Below are positions 1 to 5,922 of a DNA stretch of 7,289 nt, piece by piece; positions within the stretch are counted from its first letter, which is position 1, and every line of letters begins with the position of its first letter. The DNA is taken from NCBI GenBank assembly GCA_937896275.1, contig CALBMW010000128.1, positions 1-7,289 of the forward strand, in the 5' to 3' direction. A program made the position numbers and the translations under genes. The stretch is from an uncultured Myxococcales bacterium (GTDB taxonomy: Bacteria > Myxococcota_A > Bradymonadia > UBA7976 > UBA1532). The notes below the pieces were generated by a model that saw only the letters and a program-made list of their open reading frames with translations, was not told the origin of the DNA and made no database searches.

Positions 1-17
1 GTGGCACCCTAATTTGG

Positions 18-47
18 GTGGCGGGGTCCGTTCCACGCTTTTTTTTT
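18..47 (+). terminator. Probable intrinsic terminator of an upstream gene
   Basis: A stem GTGG/CCAC (18-21 with 33-36) continues as CGG/CCG (22-24 with 28-30), with a two-T bulge on the 3' side and a three-base loop. Two bases later comes a run of nine T (39-47). This is the layout of a rho-independent terminator for plus-strand transcription entering from the left. A second small inverted repeat, CACCC/GGGTG, lies at 6-20 and overlaps it, so alternative folds are possible. The nine-T run is exceptional in sequence this GC-rich. It faces the 3' end of the minus-strand gene ending at 97, but the T-run polarity serves plus-strand transcripts. Confidence 0.45.
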
Positions 48-96
48 CCACGCAACCGGGCGACGCCATCGACCGTCGATGCTTGGCAGCGGCCGC

Positions 97-447
97 CTAC
101 CGCTGCTCCAGGGCACCCGCGCAGCCCACGCAGAACGGAGCCTCGGGGCGTGCCTTCAGGCGGGCGAAGCCGATCGGATCGTCACAGCGGCGGCACTCGC
201 CGTAGCCATCGCTGGCCAGGGCCGCGCGCACCTGGGCGAGTCGGGCGCGGGCGCGCTCGCGGCCAGCGCGGTTCATCTGCTGCTGCTGAATGGCGTCGAT
301 GCGCGAGACGCGCCCCACAGCGGCCTGGTCGAGCTCGACGGGCCGGGCGCCCTCGGCCGACAGCTCGAGCAGCGCGCGCAGTTGGGCCTCGAGGACGCGC
401 AGGTCGGCGCGAAGTTCGGCTTCCTGGTCGGGTGTCAGCGAGTCCAT
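97..447 (-). CDS. DksA/TraR-family C4 zinc-finger protein
   Basis: A 116-residue protein with the DksA/TraR zinc finger at its C-terminus: C85-x2-C88-x17-C106-x2-C109, around GYGECRRCDDPIG and the following ARLKARPEAPFC. Family members bind in the RNA polymerase secondary channel and alter transcription initiation, often with ppGpp. Residues 5-80 are rich in Glu, Arg, Ala and Gln and should form the helical coiled-coil arm. The protein is shorter than classical DksA (about 150 residues) and longer than TraR (about 70). At the expected coiled-coil tip it reads VSRIDAIQQQQ (47-57) rather than the DxxDxA of E. coli DksA, so it may bind polymerase without acting like DksA. The ATG at 447 has no clear Shine-Dalgarno sequence but sits six bases after a -10-like element, which supports leaderless expression. 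The family call is firm; the exact role is unknown. Confidence 0.9.
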   Translation of the reverse strand: MDSLTPDQEAELRADLRVLEAQLRALLELSAEGARPVELDQAAVGRVSRIDAIQQQQMNRAGRERARARLAQVRAALASDGYGECRRCDDPIGFARLKARPEAPFCVGCAGALEQR

Positions 448-453
448 GGGCGG

Positions 454-462
454 ACCGTAGCA
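454..462 (-). promoter_or_regulatory. Extended -10 element, possible leaderless promoter of the DksA-like gene
   Basis: On the minus strand the bases TGCTACGGT (462 down to 454) match an extended -10 (TG-n-TAnnnT). They end six bases before the ATG at 447, placing the expected transcription start on or beside the start codon. No convincing -35 hexamer is visible. The same nine-base element, with one base changed, lies at the same distance before the lipoprotein gene at 3291. That recurrence is the main support. Confidence 0.45.
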
Positions 463-618
463 CGTGACGCGACCTGCTGACCGCGCTCGTCACCCAGGGT
501 CGGCGGAGTGGGCCGCTCCCTGTCCCTGCTGACAGGCCCCGTGGCGGCACATCTGGCCGGCGGGCGGCTTGCGAGGCAACAGCGCTGTCGGAGGCACGCA
601 GGCAGCGATCGCGAGCAG

Positions 619-658
619 GCAAGAAGACACGAAGGCACGAAGCTGCAAAGGCGCGAAG
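619..658. repeat. Degenerate 8-bp tandem array, consensus GCACGAAG
   Basis: Five head-to-tail octamers: GCAAGAAG, ACACGAAG, GCACGAAG, CTGCAAAG and GCGCGAAG. All end in AAG. Arrays of this kind occur in intergenic DNA of many large bacterial genomes, and their function is unknown. Read as protein in any frame they give only low-complexity sequence. Confidence 0.65.
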
Positions 659-716
659 GCAACGACAACCCGGCAACGGCCCCTGCGCCACCCGGGTCCC
701 CCGTCCGCCCACGTTC

Positions 717-772
717 GTCACTCCGACCCCTCGATGGGCGTCATTTCGACCCGCCCAGGTCATTCGGACCCC
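717..772. repeat. Three GTCATTC(C/G)GACCC-like spacer repeats
   Basis: Three related 13-14-base elements: GTCACTCCGACCCC at 717, GTCATTTCGACCC at 740 and GTCATTCGGACCCC at 759. The intervals are 23 and 19 bases, and a shortened ATCGGACCC follows near 779. The irregular interval and degeneracy indicate a decaying small repeat family and not a regulated operator array, although spaced protein-binding sites cannot be excluded. Confidence 0.5.
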
Positions 773-1013
773 AGGCCCATCGGACCCTCGCATCCATCGC
801 CGCGGCCCGACATCGCGCGCCCGCCGGCGCTCACCGAGCGCCCACGCCCCGAGGCGGCAGGATCGACGGGGCGCGTCGCGCTTTGGCCCGCCCTCTGCAC
901 TCGTGACCGCGAACGCGCGAGGCCCAGGTCGTGAGCGATCGGCGTCGACGACGGCCGTCCACGCACGTCGGCCATGACGTCGGCGGACACCTCGCCTCGA
1001 ATGCCTTCGCCGA

Positions 1014-1027
1014 GGTCTCGAGAGACC
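1014..1027. promoter_or_regulatory. Inverted repeat GGTCTC-GA-GAGACC upstream of the barrel gene
   Basis: Two perfect six-base arms are separated by two bases, 68 bases before the GTG start of the outer-membrane protein gene. The size and place fit a dimeric repressor or activator site, but no regulator is encoded nearby and a chance palindrome of this length is possible. Confidence 0.25.
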
Positions 1028-1084
1028 GCGTCGAGCCAGCCGACGCGCATGACACGACGAATCGGGCGGCAAGACCGCTCGGCG

Positions 1085-1090
1085 GGAGGA
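1085..1090 (+). promoter_or_regulatory. Ribosome binding site that decides the GTG start at 1095
   Basis: GGAGGA lies four bases before GTG 1095 and sixteen before the alternative ATG at 1107. The spacing favours the GTG start, although it is short. The choice changes only four residues at the front of the signal peptide. Confidence 0.55.
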
Positions 1091-1094
1091 CACC

Positions 1095-2636
1095 GTGCCG
1101 CGAGCGATGAACACGATGAACACCGGGCTGGGGATCGCGCTGCTGGCGATCCTGTGCGTGCCGACGCGAGCCGGCGCCGAGGGCGCCCCGGAGGCGAAGG
1201 ACGCCGACGCGTTCGCCGTCAAGCTGAGCGGCGCCGTGTCCGTGTGGGGGCTGACCCAGCGTGGCTTCTTCCTTGGAAAGGACGTGCCGCTCGACAAGGC
1301 CGACTATGTCGTCCAGAACGTGCGCCTGAACCTGACGATGGGTACGCCCAAGGTGGGCGGCGTCGTGCGTGCGGACGTCGGGCAGGGCTGGTGGGGCGTC
1401 GACAACAGCCCCAACGTGGTGCCGACCGTCGCCGCCGACGGCACCGTCGGGGCCGGCTACAACGCGGACGCGATGTTCGGCGCGAAGGACACCAACTACC
1501 CGGTACACGTCGATCATGCCTACCTGTTCTTCGAGCTCCCGTGGGCCCCGGGTGACGTCCAGCTTCGCCTGCAGGTGGGGCGGCAACCGCTCGCCGCCGG
1601 CAATCAGCTCGTGCTCGACGGCGAACAGGACGCCCTGTTGGTCACCGCCAAGGTCAGCGATCACCTCGCGGTCGACGCCTTCTGGGCGAAGGTGGCCGAG
1701 GGGCAGAACGCCATCAAGGGGCCGCGGGGCCTGCTGATGAACGACGAAGACGAGTGGGCCGACGCCGATCTGTTCGGTGGCAAGGTTCGGTACGCGCAGG
1801 GCGACTACCAGGCCGAGCTGTTCGGCCTGTTCTACAAGGATCACATCGACGACTACGACCACCTGCCGCAAGGCCTGGGCTATGCGTACAGCCGGTTCCA
1901 GCCCCAGGTGAGCCAAGCGGTCGCCGTGGGCGCCACGGCCAGCGGCAAGGCGAGCGTCGCCCAGGGCCTGACCTGGATGGCCGAGGTCGACTATCTGTTC
2001 GGCAAGGACGACGTCGACAACGCCGACCACGCCGGGGGCCTGCTCGACCGAAACGATGGCACGCTGATGGGCTTCAACGCGCTGGTGAAGGCCACGCAGG
2101 CCCTCGACGTGGGCGTCCCCTTCGACCTGACGGTGCTCGCTGGCTTGGGCTCGGGCGACGACGATCCGGCGGGCGGCAAGGGCAACCTGAACCGCATCCA
2201 GACCGCCGGCTACTGGCCGCTGACCAACGTGTGGGAGGACTCCGTGATGCCGGACGTGGGTGGCATCAGCCCGCAGGGGCTGGGCTCGCCCGCGTCGCGC
2301 GGCTACCGGGAGCTGGAGAACACCACCGCCGCTCAGCTCGGCCTGGGCGTGGTGCCGTGGAAGCCCCTGCGCCTCGAGGCCAGCTACACCTTCTTGCGCG
2401 CCACCCAGGACGTCCATGGCTTCGACGCGACCGGCACGCCCACCGCCGACACGTCGAAGGATCTGGGTCAAGAGATCGACGTGAACCTGAAGCTGACCAT
2501 CCTGCCCGGGCTCAAGTACCTTGTCTTGTTCGGTTATTTCCTTCCCGGGGATGCCTCGGCCCTGCTGATCAACGGTGACACGCAGAACACCGACGCGGCC
2601 TGGGAGGTCAAGCAGGTGCTGATGTATGCCTTCTGA
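1095..2636 (+). CDS. Outer-membrane beta-barrel protein, alginate-export/porin type
   Basis: A 513-residue exported protein. Residues 1-28 form a signal peptide: a short n-region with Arg3, a hydrophobic core GLGIALLAIL, and a likely cut after AGA (26-28). The mature part alternates polar and hydrophobic residues in amphipathic strands separated by Asp/Gly/Asn-rich loops, and it ends in Phe (QVLMYAF), the usual C-terminal signature for outer-membrane barrel insertion. Segments such as LRLQVGRQPLAAGNQLVLD (157-175), DLGQEIDVNLKL (456-467) and GYFLPGDAS (480-488) resemble the alginate-export (AlgE-like) and related porin families, in which GRQ and 'LG-EID ... F-PG' motifs recur. It probably forms a channel for an anionic or sugar-like solute, but the substrate is not readable. 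It stands alone, convergent with the next gene 52 bp away; no clear shared terminator is visible between them. Confidence 0.75.
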   Translation: MPRAMNTMNTGLGIALLAILCVPTRAGAEGAPEAKDADAFAVKLSGAVSVWGLTQRGFFLGKDVPLDKADYVVQNVRLNLTMGTPKVGGVVRADVGQGWWGVDNSPNVVPTVAADGTVGAGYNADAMFGAKDTNYPVHVDHAYLFFELPWAPGDVQLRLQVGRQPLAAGNQLVLDGEQDALLVTAKVSDHLAVDAFWAKVAEGQNAIKGPRGLLMNDEDEWADADLFGGKVRYAQGDYQAELFGLFYKDHIDDYDHLPQGLGYAYSRFQPQVSQAVAVGATASGKASVAQGLTWMAEVDYLFGKDDVDNADHAGGLLDRNDGTLMGFNALVKATQALDVGVPFDLTVLAGLGSGDDDPAGGKGNLNRIQTAGYWPLTNVWEDSVMPDVGGISPQGLGSPASRGYRELENTTAAQLGLGVVPWKPLRLEASYTFLRATQDVHGFDATGTPTADTSKDLGQEIDVNLKLTILPGLKYLVLFGYFLPGDASALLINGDTQNTDAAWEVKQVLMYAF

Positions 2637-2688
2637 CGCGTCGAGGTGAGCGGCTCCCCTGCCTCGTGATCGCCCGCCGGCGCCGCGG

Positions 2689-3135
2689 CTAGGCCAAGCG
2701 GTCCGGGCCCTTGCCACGGTACTTGGGCAGGGCGTCGCCGCAGGTGTACCAGGCGACCCGCTCCTCGTAGCTGACGTGAGCCTCGACGGTGCGGTCGAGG
2801 GTCCCTTCCAGGCACGCGGCGGCCACGTACATGCGGTCCACCTGGGGGGACTCCGGGTGCCCCGCCTCATCGGCCCGATAGAGGAGGCGGCTGCCGCATT
2901 GGTCACAGAAACCCCAGCGGATGCAGGGCGACGAGCGATACCAGCGCACGCGCTCCTCGCCCCTCAGGAAGGCGAAGCGTTCCAGCGGGACGGATGTCCA
3001 GGCGACGAAGGGCGCGCCATGCGACACACGGCACGAACGGCAATGACACAGCCCCAGGAAGTCGGTGGGGGGCTGCATCTGCAGCTCGATGGCGCCGCAC
3101 AGGCAGCGCCCGGTGAGGGGCTCGGGGGTGCTCAT
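2689..3135 (-). CDS. CENP-V/GFA-domain zinc protein
   Basis: A 148-residue protein of the GFA family (named after glutathione-dependent formaldehyde-activating enzyme). All seven expected zinc-ligand cysteines are present: C11 and C13 in GRCLCGAI, C30, C32 and C35 in CHCRSC, and C77 and C80 in FCDQCGSRLLY. The C-terminal HVSYEERVAWY (120-130) and LPKYRGKGPD are also typical. The true activity of most family members is untested; many are only presumed to bind glutathione adducts, so formaldehyde detoxification should not be assumed. The ATG at 3135 is preferred over an in-frame ATG at 3156 because GGAGA lies nine bases before it, and because a -10-like TATCAT upstream would start transcription close to 3160. 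It is monocistronic here and divergent from the lipoprotein operon. Confidence 0.88.
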   Translation of the reverse strand: MSTPEPLTGRCLCGAIELQMQPPTDFLGLCHCRSCRVSHGAPFVAWTSVPLERFAFLRGEERVRWYRSSPCIRWGFCDQCGSRLLYRADEAGHPESPQVDRMYVAAACLEGTLDRTVEAHVSYEERVAWYTCGDALPKYRGKGPDRLA

Positions 3136-3144
3136 CGAGGCCTG

Positions 3145-3149
3145 TCTCC
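3145..3149 (-). promoter_or_regulatory. Ribosome binding site of the GFA gene
   Basis: GGAGA on the minus strand is nine bases from the ATG at 3135. The longer alternative start at 3156 has no purine-rich element before it, so this site decides the start. Confidence 0.55.
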
Positions 3150-3167
3150 GTCGCATCGTGGCGACGG

Positions 3168-3173
3168 ATGATA
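3168..3173 (-). promoter_or_regulatory. Candidate -10 box of the GFA gene
   Basis: TATCAT on the minus strand matches five of six bases of the sigma-70 -10 consensus and stands out in very GC-rich DNA. The predicted start near 3161 would give a leader of about 26 bases containing the GGAGA site. No recognisable -35 box is seen. Confidence 0.35.
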
Positions 3174-3275
3174 GCGCGTCTGCGACGAGCCGGATGGCGC
3201 TCGTGGGCCTGCGTCGGTGGCGCGCAGCGTGCTGGCCCGGCCATCGAGGCGGGCGCGCAACGCCCCGGAGGCTTC

Positions 3276-3284
3276 TGCTACCGT
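3276..3284 (+). promoter_or_regulatory. Extended -10 element, possible leaderless promoter of the lipoprotein-kinase operon
   Basis: TGCTACCGT fits TG-n-TAnnnT and ends six bases before the ATG at 3291. The nearest GGAGG (3267-3271) is 19 bases from that ATG, too far to be its ribosome binding site. The arrangement matches the element before the DksA-like gene in sequence (eight of nine bases) and exactly in spacing. Confidence 0.45.
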
Positions 3285-3290
3285 CCCCGC

Positions 3291-4409
3291 ATGCGCGCCC
3301 CCGCCCTCGTAGCGCTCCTTGCGCTCGTCGCCGCCTGCGACGACCGCGGTGCTTCCACGAGGGACCCTCCCGTCGGCGAACAGACGCCCGATCGCGGCGC
3401 CGCCGCCGAAGGCCGCACGGACGCTCAGGCCGATGGGCCCGCGGCGGCCGACGCGGCGGCCACGACGGCCGACGCTGCGGCCACGACCCCTGCTTGCCCG
3501 GCCGTCCCCGACGCCGCGACCCCTGCCACGCTGCCCCCGTGCGAGCGGGCCTGCGACCGGCTGGTCGACTGCGCCACGGCGGCCTGCGACGGCTTCGCCT
3601 GGGCCAACGCCGGCGGGCTCGCCGAGTCCTGCGCCGCCGCCTGTGACCCGAACTTCGCCGCCACGCTGCTCGACGCCCCAGACTGCGAGGCGACGCTCAT
3701 CGCCGTGGCAGGGCGACGGCCGGACTTCGCGCAGCGCTGCGCCGACGACCCCTGCGCCGGGGCCTGCGCGCGCCTCGGGGACTGCATCGTCGAGCGTTGT
3801 CCGGCGATCGACGCGACCGCGGGCCAGCAGATCACGGCCGATTGCCGGTCCAACTGCGACCCGGCCGGGGCCGCGTGGGTGGAGCAGGTGCCCACCTGCG
3901 GCGGCCTGGTGGACGCCCTCGCCGCGAACGATCCGAACTTCCAGCGGGCCTGTGAGGGTGAGACGCCCGGCTGCGCCGACGCCCCGGCGTGCCAGGCCTA
4001 TGCGGCCAAGGTCAGCGAGTGCCTGTTGCTGCACTGTGACGGGCGCGCCGATCCCTATGGTGAGGGCCTCACGCAGGTCCTCTTCGACTACTGCTCGCAG
4101 GCGGCCGACTGCCCGCCCCGCTCAGCGGTCTTGGGCATCGCGGCGCCCGAGGTAGGCTGCGATCATCCGTGGCTGCGCGAGATCGGGCCCGCGCCTCCCT
4201 TCGATGGCCTGTGCGCCGAGCGCGTGCCCGCCGCCGAGGTGCTCGAGGCCTGTTCGGCCGTGGTCGCGTGCCCGGGCACCGAGGGCCTGGGGAGCCCCGA
4301 GATCTGCGCGGTGTACGTGGCGATCAGGCCCGACGCCGAGGCGGTGACCGCGTGCGTGCGCGCGGCCGCGGACTGCGCGGCGGTCTACCCCTGCCTCGAG
4401 GGGCCCTGA
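3291..4409 (+). CDS. Cysteine-rich repeat lipoprotein
   Basis: A 372-residue predicted lipoprotein. The hydrophobic signal ends in a lipobox VAAC with Cys16 as lipid anchor, followed by Asp17-Asp18. Residues 20-82 are an Ala/Thr/Asp/Pro-rich linker. The rest holds 30 cysteines in four modules. Module 1 (C84 to C150) and module 2 (C155 to C221) have identical spacing: C-x3-C-x5-C-x4-C-x14-C-x3-C-x13-C-x17-C. They also share RL-x-DC, CDP and a P-(D/N)-F four residues before the last Cys, at a 71-residue period. Module 3 (C228 to C308) keeps eight Cys with wider gaps; module 4 (C321 to C368) keeps six. Even numbers per module and an exported location suggest disulfide-bonded domains. I do not recognise a named family. 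A longer frame opens at 3168, but the ATG at 3291 gives the signal peptide. Its TGA overlaps the ATG of the CotH-like gene by one base, so the two are translationally coupled and probably act together in the envelope. Confidence 0.8.
   Translation: MRAPALVALLALVAACDDRGASTRDPPVGEQTPDRGAAAEGRTDAQADGPAAADAAATTADAAATTPACPAVPDAATPATLPPCERACDRLVDCATAACDGFAWANAGGLAESCAAACDPNFAATLLDAPDCEATLIAVAGRRPDFAQRCADDPCAGACARLGDCIVERCPAIDATAGQQITADCRSNCDPAGAAWVEQVPTCGGLVDALAANDPNFQRACEGETPGCADAPACQAYAAKVSECLLLHCDGRADPYGEGLTQVLFDYCSQAADCPPRSAVLGIAAPEVGCDHPWLREIGPAPPFDGLCAERVPAAEVLEACSAVVACPGTEGLGSPEICAVYVAIRPDAEAVTACVRAAADCAAVYPCLEGP
3446..3487 (+). repeat. 21-bp in-frame tandem duplication in the lipoprotein linker
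   Basis: Two adjacent 21-base copies (3446-3466 and 3467-3487) differ at one base (G3455 versus T3476), which is synonymous. They encode the duplicated Ala/Asp/Thr stretch ADAAATT. This suggests slippage-driven length change in the flexible linker between the lipid anchor and the cysteine modules. Confidence 0.8.
4398..4403 (+). promoter_or_regulatory. Ribosome binding site of the CotH-like gene
   Basis: GAGGGG lies inside the last codons of the lipoprotein gene, five bases before the ATG at 4409. The stop and start overlap as TGATG. This fits reinitiation or coupled translation and supports ATG 4409 over in-frame starts further upstream. Confidence 0.6.
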
Positions 4410-5728
4410 TGCGGCGGCTGGGTCCCCTGCTCGCGATCGCGCTCTGCGGCTGCACGCCGCGCGAGGACGCGCCGCCGACGTCCGCGCCGCCGGTGTCGCG
4501 ACAGGCGCAGGTCGCAGACTGTCCGCCGCTCCCCGACCCGCCCTCGGCCACCGCGGAGCTCTTCGACGACGCGGCGCCGCCTCGCCTGTTCCGGCTGACT
4601 TTCCAGCCCGGGGACCGCGCCACCCTCGAGGCCGATCCTCGGCGCGAGACCTACGTGCCGTGCACGCTGGAGCTCGAGGGCGAGCGCTTCGAGGACGCAG
4701 CCTGCCGGTACAAGGGTGGCTATGGCTCGCTGCACGCCTGCTTCGACGACGAGGGCAACCGGCTTTGCCCCAAGCTGAGCGTGAAGGTCAGCTTCACGCG
4801 GCGCGTGCAGGGCGGGCGCTTCCGCGGGCTGCGGCGGCTGATCTTCAACAGTGAGACGCGCGATCCCAGCCTGATGCGCGAGCGCCTCGGCTACGCGCTG
4901 TTCCGCGAGGCGGGCCTGCAGGCGAGCCGCGCGGTGCACGCCCGGCTCACCCTCGACGACGAGCCCGAGGGTCTGTACCTGCTCGTCGAGGACATCGACG
5001 AGGAGTGGCTCGAGGACCGCTTCGAGGACGACGGCGGCAACCTCTACAAAGAGGTCTGGCCTCAGCACGGCGATGCGCGCCCCTACCTCGCGACCCTCGA
5101 GAGCGGGGCCGAGCCCGCCGACGTCGGGCGCATGATCGAGCTGACCCGCGTGCTGCAGGGCACGCCCGACGGGGCGCTCTGGGGGGCGCTCGAACCGTGG
5201 ATCGATCGGGACGCGATGCTGCGGTACTTCGTCGTCGATCAGCTGATCGACGACTGGGATGGCATCTGGAAGTTCTACTGCCACCGGGGCGGCTGCGGGA
5301 ACCACAACTTCTTCCTGTACGACGACCCCACGAGTGGACGGGTGCACGTGATCCCCTGGGATTTGGATCACACCTTCGGGCAGCCGAACGATGACTTGGC
5401 CCGCTCGTGGTGGCGGGACGATCCGGCAGGGTGCGCGGCGCCCGGCGCGACCCGCCCGCCCGAGTGCGATCCGCTGCTGAGGGCGCTGATGCGCGGAGGC
5501 TGGCAGGGGTACCGCGATCACCTGGCGAGGCTGACGGCGCCGGGGGCCCCCCTCTCGGAGGAGGCGGTGCTGGGTCGGCTCGACCGGTATCGAGCGGCGA
5601 TCCTGCCGTACGTCGACGCGGGCGATCCGCTGGGGCCGACGCCGGAGGCCTGGCGGCGGGCGGTGGGGCAGCTTCGGCAGGTCATCCGCGCGCAGTGGGC
5701 CGAGGCAAGGAAATTCCTGCGAGAGTAA
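4409..5728 (+). CDS. CotH-family protein kinase-like lipoprotein
   Basis: A 439-residue protein with a short lipoprotein signal (LLAIALCGC, lipid Cys15), a Pro-rich linker to about residue 48, and a CotH domain over roughly 58-330. Readable family motifs: CRYKGGYGS (99-107), LIFNSETRDPSLMRERLGYALFREAG (144-169), GLYLLVEDID (188-197), GNLYKEVW (210-217), QLIDDWDG (278-285), NHNFFLYDD (298-306) and IPWDLDHTFG (315-324). By family knowledge, CotH proteins are Fam20C-like atypical kinases. Asp284 is the likely catalytic Asp, and Asn300 with Asp318/Asp320 the likely metal ligands; these assignments are inferred by motif position. B. subtilis CotH phosphorylates spore-coat proteins, but no spore-coat partner is seen here. 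The substrate may be the coupled cysteine-rich lipoprotein or another envelope protein. Odd points: extra cysteines, including C291 and C296 between the catalytic loop and NHNFF. The C-terminal part (about 350-439) is helical and of unknown role. Confidence 0.85.
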   Translation: MRRLGPLLAIALCGCTPREDAPPTSAPPVSRQAQVADCPPLPDPPSATAELFDDAAPPRLFRLTFQPGDRATLEADPRRETYVPCTLELEGERFEDAACRYKGGYGSLHACFDDEGNRLCPKLSVKVSFTRRVQGGRFRGLRRLIFNSETRDPSLMRERLGYALFREAGLQASRAVHARLTLDDEPEGLYLLVEDIDEEWLEDRFEDDGGNLYKEVWPQHGDARPYLATLESGAEPADVGRMIELTRVLQGTPDGALWGALEPWIDRDAMLRYFVVDQLIDDWDGIWKFYCHRGGCGNHNFFLYDDPTSGRVHVIPWDLDHTFGQPNDDLARSWWRDDPAGCAAPGATRPPECDPLLRALMRGGWQGYRDHLARLTAPGAPLSEEAVLGRLDRYRAAILPYVDAGDPLGPTPEAWRRAVGQLRQVIRAQWAEARKFLRE

Positions 5729-5786
5729 GCGCGCCCGGCTGGGCACGCGGACGCGCGGCGGAGGGGCGGAGGGGCGCAGCGATTCA

Positions 5787-5880
5787 GGCGAGCGGGCTGA
5801 CCCCGCGCCTTCTTCGCGTCGGCGGTCGCGTCGACCGAGATACCGGACGGAGCACGCGAGGCGAGCGGGCGCACCCCGCG
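5787..5880 (+). repeat. Pair of 21-bp direct repeats, each a small hairpin
   Basis: Copies at 5787-5807 and 5860-5880 begin GGCGAGCGGG and end ACCCCGCG. They match at 19 of 21 bases and are 73 bp apart. Each can form a five-bp stem GCGGG/CCCGC with a five-base loop. The only two differences lie in the loop, so the stem is preserved. They fill the 194-bp spacer between the CotH-like gene and the GST-like gene, which also holds an 8-bp duplication (CGGAGGGG, twice, 5759-5774). Possible roles are transcript-end structure or a protein-binding pair. Confidence 0.55.
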
Positions 5881-5909
5881 GCCCCCTGGCGCCCGGCCGC
5901 GGATCATTG

Positions 5910-5915
5910 TAGAAG
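5910..5915 (+). promoter_or_regulatory. Candidate -10 element close to the GST-like start
   Basis: TTGTAGAAG ends seven bases before the ATG at 5923, and no purine-rich ribosome binding site is visible. The position resembles the leaderless layout of two other genes in this window, but the hexamer TAGAAG lacks the final T, so this is weaker evidence. Confidence 0.25.
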
Positions 5916-5922
5916 CCCCGGC

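Larger units (their letters stand above)
463..1084. other. Gene-poor spacer between divergent genes
   Basis: No open frame here looks like a conserved protein. The stretch contains a six-bp stem CCTGTC/GACAGG with a six-base loop (519-536), a perfect 10-bp palindrome ACAGCGCTGT (579-588), an 8-bp-period array (619-658), a set of GTCATTC-like repeats (717-772) and an inverted repeat (1014-1027). Long minus-strand frames cross it only because stop codons are rare at this GC content. The part at 760-1050 could be a decayed gene, but I cannot name one. The promoters of the two flanking divergent genes should lie at its ends. Confidence 0.6.

Noticed and set aside
760..1050. Possible 96-residue minus-strand protein or decayed gene
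   Set aside because: No recognisable family, no ribosome binding site, and third codon positions less GC-rich than in the real genes. It ends in low-complexity sequence. Kept only as a remark.
831..2906. 691-residue minus-strand frame opposite the barrel gene
   Set aside because: It is an open shadow of a GC-rich gene. Its His/Val/Leu-rich composition is typical antisense, and the plus-strand protein has a signal peptide and barrel features.
3136..3156. Longer start for the GFA protein
   Set aside because: No ribosome binding site precedes the ATG at 3156. The ATG at 3135 has GGAGA at nine bases, and the extra residues MRRRQAS are not part of the family.
3168..3290. N-terminal extension of the cysteine-rich lipoprotein
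   Set aside because: The longer start would bury the lipoprotein signal peptide inside the protein. The ATG at 3291 has a perfect signal and lipobox directly after it.
5407..5922. N-terminal extension of the GST-like protein
   Set aside because: The upstream frame overlaps the CotH-like gene out of frame and crosses the repeat spacer. The thioredoxin fold begins at the ATG at 5923.
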